Assembly: GCA_958510825.1 (NCBI GenBank)
Contig: OY294045.1
Span: 93,618,988-93,682,987, forward strand
Direction of reading: 5' to 3'
Source of the DNA: Brachypterus glaber
Lineage: Eukaryota > Arthropoda > Insecta > Coleoptera > Kateretidae
Length of the DNA: 64,000 bases
Both the position numbers and the translations under genes were made by a program. Of the stretch, positions 1 to 10,828 are shown piece by piece; within the stretch, counting starts at the first letter, position 1, and each line of letters begins with the position of its first letter. Below the pieces are notes generated by a model, which was not told the DNA's origin, ran no database searches, and saw nothing but the letters and a program-made list of their open reading frames with translations.

Positions 1-420
1 AAAAGTTATGTGACCACAAAATGGTGTATATTTGATATATAGGGAGGCAAGGCGGGACATTTTTTAAAGTAGAAAGGGGGATTGTATGATAGGTCATTTT
101 AACGCTTATTAAATTCTCTTTTTTACCATATAATTTTGAATTAAAAAAAAATTGAAGGTGCTGAATTTTAATTTGTTTTGTTAAAAAGTGCGATTTTCTT
201 TTATATCAATTAGAATTAGTTTAAAATTATAATTTACGTTTTTGTATCATTAAAATAATCATTGAACAATTTTTTTTTTGATTTTTTAAAGAAATTTTGA
301 CGAAAATTTCCATTTTCACAATTTTTTTGAACAAAATAAAAAATGTATGGTCAAATAGAGAATTTTAGTAGCTTTACAATAATGTATTACACGATTCCCC
401 TTTCTATTAAAAAAATGTTG

Positions 421-1180
421 TTCCTTGCCCCCTGCCTCTAGTGTGCCCCTAAACATATTAAACATATACCATTTTGGGCTACCATTAAGCTCTAAGAACT
501 TTTGTTTGAAACTTTTTTTTGATAAATTAGCAGTTATTAAAATATTAAGGATTGTCATGATAAATGGACCACCCTGTATAACAAAATATTTTAATAAAGA
601 AACGATTCCCCTTTTTATTTAAAAAAATGTTGTTCCTTGCCCCCTGCCTCTAGTGTGCCCCTAAACATATTAAACATATACCATTTTGGGCTACCATTAA
701 GCTCTAAGAACTTTTGTTTGAAACTTTTTTTTGATAAATTAGCAGTTATTAAAATATTAAGGATTGTCATGATAAATGGACCACCCTGTATAACAAAATA
801 TTTTAATAAAGAAACGATTCCCCTTTTTATTTAAAAAAATGTTGTTCCTTGCCCCCTGCCTCTAGTGTGCCCCTAAACATATTAAACATATACCATTTTG
901 GGCTACCATTAAGCTCTAAGAACTTTTGTTTGAAACTTTTTTTTGATAAATTAGCAGTTATTAAAATATTAAGGATTGTCATGATAAATGGACCACCCTG
1001 TATAACAAATTATTTTGATAAAGAAACGATTCCCATTTTTATTTAAAAAATTGTTGTTCCTTGCCCCCTGCCTCCAGTGTGCCCCTAAACATATTAAACA
1101 TATACCGTTTTGGGCTAACGTTAAGCTCTAAAAACCTTGGTTTGAAACTTTTTTTGATAAATTAGCAGTTATTATAATAT
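421..1180. repeat. 212-bp tandem repeat, about 3.6 units
   Basis: The string TTCCTTGCCCCCTGCCTC recurs at 421, 633, 845 and 1057 (last copy with one change), giving an exact 212-bp period. The first three units are almost identical, the fourth is more diverged and is broken by an insertion. Its remaining tail, starting TTAAGGATTGTCAT, is found at 2081-2138. Confidence 0.95.
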
Positions 1181-2078
1181 ATTAAAGTACTAGTTTCATA
1201 ACATACGTTTTCAGCGCACGAGTACAAGTTTAGAAAACGAGCCGCTTGCGGCTAGTTTTCTAAAGTTCTAGTGCGCTAAAAACGTGTTATGAAACGAGTG
1301 ATTTATACAATTTTTTCTATTTTGCTCTAAAATTTAAAAAAACTTACATTTCTCTCTCTCTCTATTTATTTGGTCTTTTTCTTCCGAATAATTAACCAGG
1401 GTTTCTCTATATAATCATGAGGTTTCCAGTGCGCAAGTACTAATCGGATATGTATCCTGACTTGCACACTATCACTGATAAAATACTACTGTAGTAATTT
1501 CCACGCTAATATAAAAAGTTATCATTAAAAACACACAAAAAAATTATCTTCAAACGTCCATTATTATTCACTTAAAATTCAACAGTTCGCACGATTAATA
1601 ACCATATATATGGTTCACTTTTACTTCTACATAAAACATTAACATAAAAATACTCGAGGCACATCATAAAAGATGACAAAACAAAAATACACGAGGCACA
1701 TCATAAAAGATGGCTTAGCACGATGCTGACGGTTCATCGCCCAGTACTTGAATGAAAACTTACATTTAAATTGATGACTGATTTAGGGATTTTTGTTTTG
1801 GATTGGTATTACAGTTTACACCATGTTTAAGATTCTAAAATCAAATGATATTTTGATATATTTTATAGTCATCTCTTCTCTTTTTTACTGCAATTAACCA
1901 AGCCACAATTTTAACATCTAAAAATAACCTAAACCCAAAATTTTGTCAAAACGTCAAGCGATAAGCCAGGTCTGTTGCCAACCCAAAAGAACAAAAAGTA
2001 CAGACCTCTTATGGGCCTATAAGAACACGCAAAATGCGTGTGATTATGAGCTTATAAGAGTCGCAAAATAGAAAAAAA
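1180..2078 (-). mobile_element. HP1 copy 1: hairpin-ended non-autonomous element with nested insertion
   Basis: One of four copies of family HP1 (others at 6233-6746, 46475-46998 and 57431-57950). In element orientation (minus strand) the 5' end is TTTTTTCTATTTTGC. Its reverse complement, near 1310-1325 on the plus strand, sits directly before a long imperfect hairpin (about 1188-1310) with the GC-rich tip GCCGCTTGCGGC. The copy sits inside the fourth 212-bp repeat unit. Removing it restores the unit with no clear duplication, or at most a TA duplication. A 404-bp insertion lies inside it. Confidence 0.8.
1339..1766 (-). mobile_element. SINE-like retro-insertion with 12-bp target duplication
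   Basis: The string AAAACTTACATT occurs at 1339-1350 and 1755-1766. The intervening 404 bp (1351-1754) is absent from the other three HP1 copies. Read on the minus strand the insert ends in AATAAATA followed by a (GA)n tail, as expected for target-primed reverse transcription. It contains two copies of a segment CGAGGCACATCATAAAAGATG. A weak B-box-like string lies near 1728. The source could be a SINE, a LINE 3' end or a processed transcript; I do not recognise the family. Confidence 0.75.
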
Positions 2079-2139
2079 TATTAAGGATTGTCATAATAAG
2101 TGTACCAAACTGTATAACAAAATGTTTTAATAAAGAAAC

Positions 2140-2880
2140 GAAATAATATGTTTATAAATGCATCCACATTTTTTTTAAGTATTTTACTGAATTATATTAA
2201 ATTATAAACAGGTGTAAAAAATATATGTTAGCTAAAGAAGTTTTTCCTAATTTTTTCTTCATGTGGCGTTCGAGCGTCGCCCGATCTAACAGGATCAGAT
2301 CATAGCCAATTCGATGGTTTAGAAACGCGGTCTAAAAAGAAAGAACGCCTTCATGGTCCCCATAGTATGTATTTCGACGGTAGTAAGCGGCATGTTTGCC
2401 AAGATAACGAACTATATATGTGTATCACGTCGTGTCAATTGAAAGTATCACGTCAACTCTCGTTTTTCACCACTTCTGGAAAGTGTCTGCAGATGAAGAT
2501 CAATAATAATAGTTATTTATGACTCAAGTGGCACGCAAGAAAAAGTTTTTAGGCCATTAATATTTAACCACTTACGTGTGCAATACAAAATTGTACCCAC
2601 TGGATGTTTACTAGCGTGGGCCGTTGCTATATAGGTGTTTTATTTTTTTTTTAATTTGAAAATCTAATAGGGGGGGGGGGGGAAAGATGCGTCTTGCAAA
2701 GAGAAAAAAAGCCTATATTTTGTTTTATTTATTTTTTCAATTTTTGTGCCCTCTAGAAAGATGTAAATTTTGTAACTTTTAGGAAAAATAATATAATAAG
2801 AAAACTTAATAAGAAAAATGCAAAAACCGCTTTATTGCAAAAACAAATAAGTTTTACAACCGAAAATAATACAGCCTGTT
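2140..2880. other. Unassigned AT-rich sequence
   Basis: I see no gene or repeat that I can name here. A run of 13 G at 2670-2682 is the only conspicuous feature. The stretch 2270-2480 is less AT-rich than its surroundings but has no ORF. Confidence 0.4.
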
Positions 2881-3100
2881 CCAGAACTCGCGTACCGAAA
2901 TTTAAGAGGTGATTCTACAAAATATGAAAAAAAGTTTCTATAAAGGTTGGTCCGGAAATGAGCCCTAAGGGAGCTACGGCCCTTCGAAGATGACGTATTG
3001 AATGGGGAACAAAAAAAAGCACCAATAAAATTTTAATGCTGCAGGGTGATTCTTCATTTAAAACTGAGCAAAAAAGTATTATACACCAAAACACCTAAAT
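2880..3100. mobile_element. Relic of palindromic family PAL-A
   Basis: Contains the diagnostic phrases GCCCTAAGGGAGCTACGGCCC and GCAGGGTGATTCT, also seen in the complete PAL-A element at 4707-5880 and in relics at 18728-18895 and 30140-30450. The ends are degraded. Confidence 0.55.
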
Positions 3101-3119
3101 TTAATATTAAAGGAGTAAT

Positions 3120-3236
3120 AGCCTTTTAAAAAGTAACGTTTGGACTCGCTACGCTCGCTCAGGAAACACTAATACAGCGGGACTAAAACAGCCAGTTTAG
3201 TCCCTTGGTATATAAATAACTATTAGTTTCTAATTC
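3120..3236 (+). mobile_element. Hairpin fragment of family HP4
   Basis: The string GGGACTAAAACAGCCAGTTT and the following terminus GGTATATAAATAACTATT match the hairpin arm of the HP4 element at 50007-50125. Only the 3' hairpin part is recognisable. The tip carries CTCGCTACGCTCGC. Confidence 0.6.
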
Positions 3237-3640
3237 TTATTTTCATTGTCCACTTCACTCATCGTTGAAATAAGATTACTGTTTTTATTTATCTGTCCGT
3301 TTCTATTCTACTTGGCCATATTTTATCACTTAACATCCATTCAAACCGGTTAGATTGTTGAAGGGGAAAAGTCAACCATTTGGGCAATTTACGGCGACAA
3401 GGGAGCAATGTTCTCCTGGAAATAACACTTCTACTTTTTCTGGTCGACAGTAAAAAATAGTAGAAACTAAAATAAAATTTACTACCTTTTAAGGGAAACT
3501 TTACCTGTTTTATGGAATAACATAAACGTAATTCTACACTGTAAAAACTGCATGTAAAATAATGTAAAAATACATGAATTTACATAGTACGGAATAGTAA
3601 ATTTACTATTCTGGACTACGCATATTTCATGAATTTATGT

Positions 3641-3750
3641 AAAAGGATGTAAAAGAATGTAAAAGAATGTAAAAGAATGTAAAAGAATGTAAAAGAATGT
3701 AAAAGAATGTAAAAGAATGTAAAAGAATGTAAAAGAATGTAAAATAATGT
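3641..3750. repeat. Decamer array (AAAAGAATGT)n
   Basis: Nine perfect copies of AAAAGAATGT at 3651-3740, with one variant copy on each side (AAAAGGATGT and AAAATAATGT). It lies inside TA-MITE copy A. The equivalent part of copy B (34380-34500) is a diverged mix of the same decamer. Confidence 0.95.
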
Positions 3751-4227
3751 AAAAAAATATATTTATATTGATTTACATATTTTTACATGATTTTACAATG
3801 TCGGGCTATGTTATTTTAAGTCGCGCGTGCGCTTTGGACAATAACCAAGACAACGTCGCATCAAGAGACGGACCGTTTAATATTGTTATTGTTAGAGAGA
3901 TAGCGACGCATGCTGCTAGGTTAAAGTGTTAAAGGTGCAAAAAAAGGTAAATATTATTTATCTACGATATATAAATGCTTTATTTGTGGCCTAAAATTTA
4001 CATTCATTATAAATTACGATCTTTACCAACCAATAGATCTTTAAAGAAAGATGTAAGCAGTTTATACTCGTATTAAGGTCAAATCGTTTGGTTTATTAAA
4101 CCAAATGAACTTTACGCTACGATATTTCAAAAAAGCTTTGACAGAGAGACTTGTAATTTGGAAAAAACATTTTCTAAGCAGTAAATATTTTTTTTCAAAT
4201 TTCAAGTCTCTATGTCAAAAAGTCCAA

Positions 4228-4440
4228 ACCATTCTGGACTATGTAATTTTTAGCGTTCCGGTCTATGCAAAATATTACCATTCTGGACTATGTAATTTTT
4301 ACCGTTCCCGTCTATGCAAAATATTACCATTATGGACTATGTAATTTTTACTGTTCCAGTCTATGCAAAACATTACCATTACGGACTATGTAATTTTTAC
4401 CATTCCGGTCTATGGCAAAATACTACCATTTACGGACTAT
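4228..4440. repeat. 49-bp tandem repeat, about 4.3 units
   Basis: The string ACCATT.YGGACTATGTAATTT recurs at 4228, 4277, 4326, 4375 and 4424. Each unit also holds a half-inverted version, GGTCTATGCAAAATATT. It sits in the right part of TA-MITE copy A. Confidence 0.9.
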
Positions 4441-4704
4441 GTAATTTAATGTAATTTATTTTTACCGTGTAGCAAAATAAATTACTTTTTAAATAATAAG
4501 TACAGTGCGATTATAAAGTACCGAACAGTTTGAAAAGATAATACTCTTCGTTTGAAGCCACGCCTCTTTTAGAGTTGTGCGCAACAAGCTCATATGATTG
4601 CTACGTACAACATCTCGGTGGCCAATAAATAAAACACACACAGCTTTCTTGCATTTTACTCATCGCTAATGCCAGTTTTGCATTAAAAAGTGTTCGGCAC
4701 TTTA

Positions 4705-5882
4705 TACACGGTGTATTTGAAATAGGGTCGGAAATTTTAACAGATGGTTTTACATCATAAAAAATGACAAAAAGTTCCTATAAACATATGTCTAAAAATG
4801 CGTCATAAGGGAGCTACGCCCCTTTGAAAGTGGCTAAAAAAATCGGTTTTTATTTAATAACTCAGGAACCCTTTGAGATATATTAACGAGGTTTTGCACG
4901 TAAATTAATCCTAATAAGGCCCATCTTTGTATGTAATTTTCACGTACATATTTGAACCAGGGGTGTGCGAAACGGGGGGGGCTTATCAGTTTTTTGTCCC
5001 AAACTTTTTTCTGTGTAACTTTTTTGCAATTTTATTTTTGAAATATGATTCCCCAGGTCAAACTACATAAAAAGGTACTCTTGTTGTAATACTGTAGGAT
5101 TAGTCGTTTTCGAGAAAAATTCATTTGAAGGTGAAATTCCACGGTTCGAGGACGAAAAATTAAATACTAAAATGTTGAAAACCAAATTTTTAATGATGCA
5201 GGGCGAATGTACATTAAAAACTAAGAAAAAAACCTCATATACAGGTACTTCCAAAAATGAATCCTAATGGAGCTATGGTCTCCTAAATATGCACCATTTT
5301 TAAAGGGCTATGGTAGCTTTAAAAGCGTTTTTTCGACCTACATGTTTGGAAACTTTTTTTCTTAGCTTTTGATGTAGAATAACATTGCATCATTAAAATT
5401 TTGGTTTTCGACATTTTAGTATTTAATTTTTCGTCCTCGAACAGTGAAATTTCACCTTCAAATTAACTTTTCTCGAAAACGGTTAATCCTACAGTATTAC
5501 AACAAGAGTACCTTTTTTATGTATTTTGACCTGAGGAATAATATTTTAAAAATAAAAGTGCAAAAAAGTTACACAGAAAAAAGTTTGGGACAAAAAACTG
5601 ATAAGGACCCCCCTTTTCGCACACCCCTGGTTTAAATAAGTACGTGAAAATTACATACAAAGATGGGCCTTATTAGGATTAATTCACGTGCAAAACCTCG
5701 TTAATATATCTCAAAGGGTTCCTGAGTTATTAAATAAAAACCGATTTTTTTAGCCAATTTCAAAGGGGCGTAGCTCCCTTATGACACATTTTTAGACATA
5801 TGTTTATAGGAACTTTTTGTCAAATTTTATCATGTAGAATCACCTGTTAAAATTTCCGACCCTATTTCAAATACACCCTGTA
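4705..5882. mobile_element. PAL-A: 1.17-kb palindromic MITE with TA flanks
   Basis: The left arm (4707 to about 5255) and right arm (about 5340-5880) are reverse complements over more than 500 bp, with modest divergence. Outer ends are CACGGTGTATTTGAAATAGG and its counterpart ending ATACACCCTG, flanked by TA at 4705-4706 and 5881-5882. The two small ORFs in the arms are mirror shadows. Only a short central part is not palindromic. Confidence 0.85.
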
Positions 5883-5897
5883 TGTGCTGATATTATA

Positions 5898-6197
5898 TTA
5901 CGACCTAGTTAGTATATAGTGCTCATATTTACCCGTTGTCATGGCAGCGGTCGGGAAGTGAAACTCAGCTGATTTTACAGATCGGCTGTCAGAGAATGAA
6001 TAACGTCAAACACAGAATATCAAACTGACAAATTAATTTTTAGACAATTTTTGCGTTTTTTGCATGTTTAGGTGTCAGGTCGTAAGAAAAATAGTATACG
6101 CATCTAGACGTACACCATTTTCAGCGCACTTAGAGGGCTTTTTAAAATTAGCACTCTCGTGCACTAGGTTAGCGTACTCGGTGCATAATATACTATT
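5898..6197 (+). mobile_element. HP2 copy 1: hairpin-ended element
   Basis: Similar over its full length to 20851-21175 and 52611-52911. The 5' end is TTACGACCTAGTTAGTA. The reverse complement AGGTCGTAA occurs near 6081, directly before AAAAATAGTATACGCA. That string opens an imperfect hairpin which closes with GGTGCATAATATACTATT. It abuts PAL-A on the left and HP1 copy 2 lies 36 bp to the right. Confidence 0.75.
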
Positions 6198-6232
6198 CTC
6201 CAACTAGGCACAGGTAAAGTACTTTTTTCTAT

Positions 6233-6746
6233 TTTGCGACTCTTATAAGCTTATAATCACACGAATTTTGCGTTCTTATAGGCCCCTGAGAGGTCTCTAC
6301 TTTTTTTTCTTTTGGGTTGGCAACAGACAAAAGTCTATCTCTTGACGTTTGCCGTGCAATTGTGAACGTAGGTTTAAAGTTTAATTTTCTACAAAATTTT
6401 GTGTTTAGGTTATGTTTTACCGTGTTAAAATTGTGGCTTGGTTACTTGCAGTGGAAAAGAGAAGAAATTACTATAAAATATATCAAAATAATATTCGTTC
6501 TTAGAATTTTAAACATGGCGAAAACTGTAATGCCAATTCGAAACAAAAATCCCTAAATCAGTCATCAATTTAAATGTAAGTTTTTTAAAATTTTAGAGCA
6601 AAATAGAAAAAATTGTATAAATCACTCGTTTCATAACACGTTTTTAGCGCACTAGTACTTTAGAAAACTCACCGCAAGCGGCTCGTTTTCTAAACTCCTG
6701 TGCTAAAAACGTATGTTATGAAACTAGTACTTATGTTTTAATATAC
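6233..6746 (+). mobile_element. HP1 copy 2
   Basis: Begins TTTTTTCTATTTTGCGACTC. The inverted copy GCAAAATAGAAAAAA lies at about 6599-6613, followed by a hairpin with tip CCGCAAGCGG and the outer end TTTTAATATACA. It is in inverted orientation relative to HP1 copy 1. The 79-codon ORF inside recurs in broken form in other copies and is not taken as a gene. Confidence 0.8.
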
Positions 6747-7468
6747 ATTAAATGCATAGCATTTACATAAAAAAACCAAAATAAGTACAGAAAATATTAC
6801 TAACATTTAGAAAAAGTTAACGGCACCTAGAAAGCTTGCTGCTTTATATTCAAGGTTATGGGGTATTTTGTTTTTTGTTTTGCGGTATTTATAAATCTTC
6901 ACCGTTTGCACGGCCTTTTGTCACGACTAAATCGTGATTATTTACTCTAACTCTGTTGTTCAATCGGGTTAGATTCATAAATCCCGATGAATACTCGTCA
7001 ATACCGCAGAAAAGGGCGTTTACATAGGAGTTAAATACCGTCTTAATTAAAACGGTAGTAACAATTACGGTAGTTAAGTCTGAAGCAAACATACATATAC
7101 GTATGACGGATTATAGTCACAGCGTAGAACTCTATAATATAGACTCATTCTATATTTAGAATAAATAATCATGTTCTGCAAAAAGCAGTTAAATGGGATA
7201 GTGGGGGAAGCAGTTAAATCTTACTTTTCTCATGGCATCTTTATATTTTTGTTATCTTCGAAGTCCTCTTAATTTTAAAAATACCTACCATTTTTTTACC
7301 AGAGGCTATCCAAAACAACACCAAAAATATAGGAGTGGTATTTGAAATTCGGATGTAACTTCACTAGATATCTCTTTTAGCTTTCTATCTCTTATCTAAC
7401 AGATAGAATAATAAATCCTCGTAGGTAATACATATTCAATTATAATACCGGCATTTAATATGTACATA
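6747..7468. other. Unassigned sequence
   Basis: No gene, palindrome or recognised repeat. The segment 6890-7090 has a short open frame without family features. Confidence 0.35.
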
Positions 7469-8685
7469 ATATGAGGCGTATAGTGCAAGAGTGGCCCATA
7501 TGTGTTTTTTTAAGATTTGCGTTTTTTTATAAATGTAATAAGGACATATATATCTTTCATTACATACCACCCTCATAACAGAGGGTTTTCTTTTTGGCAC
7601 GATACAAGCATTTAAAGCACTATTGCAATATTAAAATTATCGCTTTTATTAGTGCAACAGTGATCCACAGGTATAGGCTACCAGTCAAACATATCTTGAC
7701 AGTCATAAAAACGTCCAAACGCAGCGAAACGTTTTAAACAAATTCGCCCTCCCGCCTAGAGCGTTACGTGATACTTGAATGTTCCCTAATGGGTTGATAG
7801 TGGTGTTCGCTGGGTTATATTATTGGGGATGTTGAAAAAGCCAACTGCATCATTAAAAATGTCAATTTTATTCTTAAAAAAGCTAAGAAGGCAAGTTTTA
7901 CCAAGATATTTTTAGAAAGATTCTTAAAAAAGCCAATATTTGTTTTATCGAGAAAGTTATTTGTCCGCCCCAAAACAAATAATTTTCTGCACAAATGCAG
8001 GAGCGTTACGTTACCAATTTTGTACATTTTGTTTTATTAATAAAAAATAATTACAACTTACGTTAAACTTTGAGATCATAGGAATTGAAATCCATTTAGG
8101 TACTTGAACAATGTTTACGCATTAGTTATTCTTTATTTTTAAAGGTAATTACTCCAGAAACAATAAGAAAACATTTATTTAACTATTCCAGAGCATAATT
8201 ATTGGTATTTTGACTTTTCTGTTATTAAATAACGAACATTTCTTTCACATGTAAAATTTCAAAGTAAAATGTGAGGTTAGATCTACTCAAAAAACACGTG
8301 TTATTGAACGTCAGATCTCGTTCGTAATGCAATAGTGACCCAAAATGAACACAATGTATGGTGCAATAGTGACCCACCAATTTTTTTCTCTAAGAAAGTA
8401 AAGAAAGTAAAATAAATTTGTTTGTCATACATTACCTTAATGTTGGTCGAGTCTAAAAACCCTAACAGAAAAATTTTAAATAAAATAATGCGTCCTAAAT
8501 CAAATCAAATCAAATCAAAAGTCCATTAGTGCATAAGGTTTACCAGACATACCGAAAACAGAATTATTGTTTTTTTAGTCTAGTAATGGGACATAGAAAT
8601 AAGCTTAAACATCAGACAAAAGAAATTTTTATTGTTAACAAAAATATGGACCGACCCTTTTAAGGGACATCATGCATACAAGATA

Positions 8686-10828
8686 CTAAAATGAATGATA
8701 TGCTTTGAAACAGTTTTTCGGGTGTAGACCCACATTACATTTAATACAAATAAAATTGGCTTTTTTGCCACATATGGCACATCTTCTGTCGGTTGGACAA
8801 TAATCTACAATATGATTTCGTTCATCATATCTTACTTGCTGTACAGATTTCGGAGGTATTTTGCCTTTCATAGACCTTACACCGTAGGTGTGCAAAAGAA
8901 TGAGACATAAATTTCTTCTAAAGTTTAACAAACTTTTACAAATTGTGTCATTGGGATGAATTTTTCTCATGAGTAACCAGGCATTTACAACTGACACATC
9001 AAACAAATATGCAAAAATTGGCCACCACCACTTGCGTTGTCTGATTCTTGTTCTGTAATTGGCAACCATTCCATCCAATTTATCTACTCCTCCCATTCCC
9101 TTGTTGTAGCCGTTTATGATTTCTGGCTGAGGTATAGCTATTTTTGACTTAGCATCCCTTGAATATCGGAGAACATTTTTGGTACCAACACCATCAAAAT
9201 TTGTACCAGCACACACAATTTTATTATCCTTCCACTGAACCACGGCTACCTTCTCAGAAGATCGGTACTCGATATATCCCCGGTTTTTTGACTTCCAGCT
9301 TTTTTTTTTGTCTTTGCTTTTTGTAACACCTCTCAGTGGGCAGTTTCCTAACCGATTATCACGAAGGGTTCCACTTGCACAATATCCTTTATCAGCAAGA
9401 TGACTCAGTAGGTCTATAGAAGTAAAGTAGTTGTCAAAATATAGTTTGTAGCCTTCATTGGAAGGTATGTTTGCAAGGTCTATCAAGGAAGGAACTACTT
9501 GACCTCCTAATCCAAAATTGAGTTTTTCTGTTTCTGTAGACTTGCCAGTATTTATGTCGAATGCTAACATATATCCATTATCAGTACACAGGGCCCAATT
9601 TTCGAAGCCAAATCTGATGGGCTTGCCCTTGATATATTGTTTAGCATAATGCTTTCCATAGTAAGGAATCATGCTCTCATCAATGCTCAAACTTTCTTCT
9701 AATCCACCAAATTTCTTAAAATTATTATTTAGGCTAGAAATAAGTGGTCTAAGTTTATAAAGTTTATCGTCTCTTTTGATTTGAGAATTATCATTCAAAT
9801 GCAGGTTTCGCATAATAAATTCAAAACGATTCAGTCGCATACTGTCGGATAAAATCTTTGGAACGTCATCTTCTCGGGCCCAATACATTCTTTTATTGGT
9901 GTACTTTCCATATCCAGAAAGCAGTAAACCACCAAAAAATACAAGTAATTCTTCTTTTGTCATGTTCAATGGCAAGTTTGCGTTTTTTTGCTAGTGCATA
10001 TGCATTTCTCTGCTCAATAATATGTTGCATAACGTTTTCATCGAAAAAAAGTAAGAAGAAATCTAGAGAAGATTTTTTATTTTGCAGATCCGCTGGTGGA
10101 TCCTTCACATCGCAGTTTGTATTCAAGAAAAACTTAGGTTCGTTCTGGTTCCATTTGACTTCTTCTTTCTTTTCAGTGCCTCACTCGAATCTTGCATAGG
10201 AAATGATAGCAAAGGTGAATTTTCAGCCTCTATACCCGTATTCGCTTGCAATATCTGCAATAAAGATGGTAAATTATTTTCATCACTTGAGTCCTGTAAC
10301 TCCCAACTAAAATTTGAATGCTCCGACGAGATATAAGATGATGAAAGAATATTATCATGAATTGATTTCCTACCAAGTTGAGAATTATGGTGTAAAATAA
10401 CCTCAGCTTCGGCTTTTAGCATCGCAGGACCCAAATGATTTACATTTCCATCATGGTCATCATCTGAATTGTCGCTATCTTGATCTGTTTCTTGTCCGTC
10501 TTCAGGTGGAGTTATGTAAATATCGGCAGAGTTAACATCAAAATCTTCTAGAGCTGCTAGCAACTCATGAAGGGACAATCTGAAATAATATAAAACTTTC
10601 ACTCAAAAAATGGACAAAATTCGCAACGTCCCTCTAGAGGGACACAATTTTTTTTAACAGATTACGTCAAGCAATATTAGATAAATGGCATTACTATGAC
10701 TAACATACGATTTTAAAGTTTGTAGACAATCCCATAACATGATTATTACAGATGCAAGTGGATTGAGTTTTTAATAATTTGAAAAATACTTACCCATTGC
10801 CCCTACTGGTGTACTGACTTGGGTCCAT
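8686..10828 (-). pseudogene. piggyBac transposase, two exons, two frameshifts
   Basis: This is a DDE transposase of the piggyBac (PGBD) family that would cut and reinsert DNA at TTAA. Exon 1 (10794-10828) encodes MDPSQYTSRGNG. A donor GTAAGT and an acceptor ATTTCAG bound a 214-bp intron (10580-10793). Exon 2 continues in frame with LSLHELLAALEDFD and an acidic N-terminal region. The frame shifts near 10160 and again near 9970. The remaining 429-codon frame carries the three catalytic Asp in SIDESM (residue 99), YFDNYF (181) and GGVDKL (298). It ends with a Cys/His-rich zinc domain (CAICGKK, CIKCN, HPKNC). Length is close to that of a full family member. The copy is young, but as read it cannot make the full protein. 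One or both shifts could be sequencing errors. Confidence 0.9.
10580..10793 (-). other. Intron of the piggyBac transposase gene
   Basis: On the minus strand exon 1 ends in AATGG, followed by GTAAGTATTTTTC. The intron ends TATTATTTCAG before ATTGTCCCTTCATGAG. Joining in phase 2 gives an open frame across the junction. The alternative ATG within the intron end would give an N-terminus not typical of the family. Confidence 0.75.

Larger units (their letters stand above)
1..2140. mobile_element. Palindromic MITE with tandemly amplified right arm
   Basis: Positions 1-420 read as an inverted, diverged copy of the repeat unit that follows: the stretch near 43-95 is the reverse complement of the start of each unit. 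Each unit ends with ACCACCCTGTATA, a type of end common in TA-targeting insect MITEs. Related copies lie at 21862-22335 and 35800-35960. The last unit is interrupted at about 1180 and resumes at about 2079, where HP1 copy 1 inserted. No protein is encoded; the short ORFs here simply repeat with the unit. Confidence 0.7.
3535..4471. mobile_element. TA-MITE with internal tandem repeats, copy A
   Basis: The element (3537-4469, 933 bp) begins CACTGTAAAAA, ends TTTTTACCGTG, and is flanked by TA on both sides, as expected for a Tc1/mariner-type target. It contains two internal tandem arrays, a decamer array and a 49-bp array. The second copy, in opposite orientation, is at 33798-34602 and is also flanked by TA. 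No coding capacity. Confidence 0.85.

Noticed and set aside
421..1180. Possible CRISPR-like array from regular repeats
   Set aside because: The 212-bp units are identical head-to-tail without variable spacers, and the context is an insect genome.
2670..2682. Run of 13 G as a possible G-quadruplex or regulatory site
   Set aside because: A single homopolymer without spaced G-tracts; it may be a sequencing artefact.
6317..6556. 79-codon ORF in HP1
   Set aside because: It is broken in other HP1 copies and lacks any motif, so it is a chance frame inside a non-coding element.
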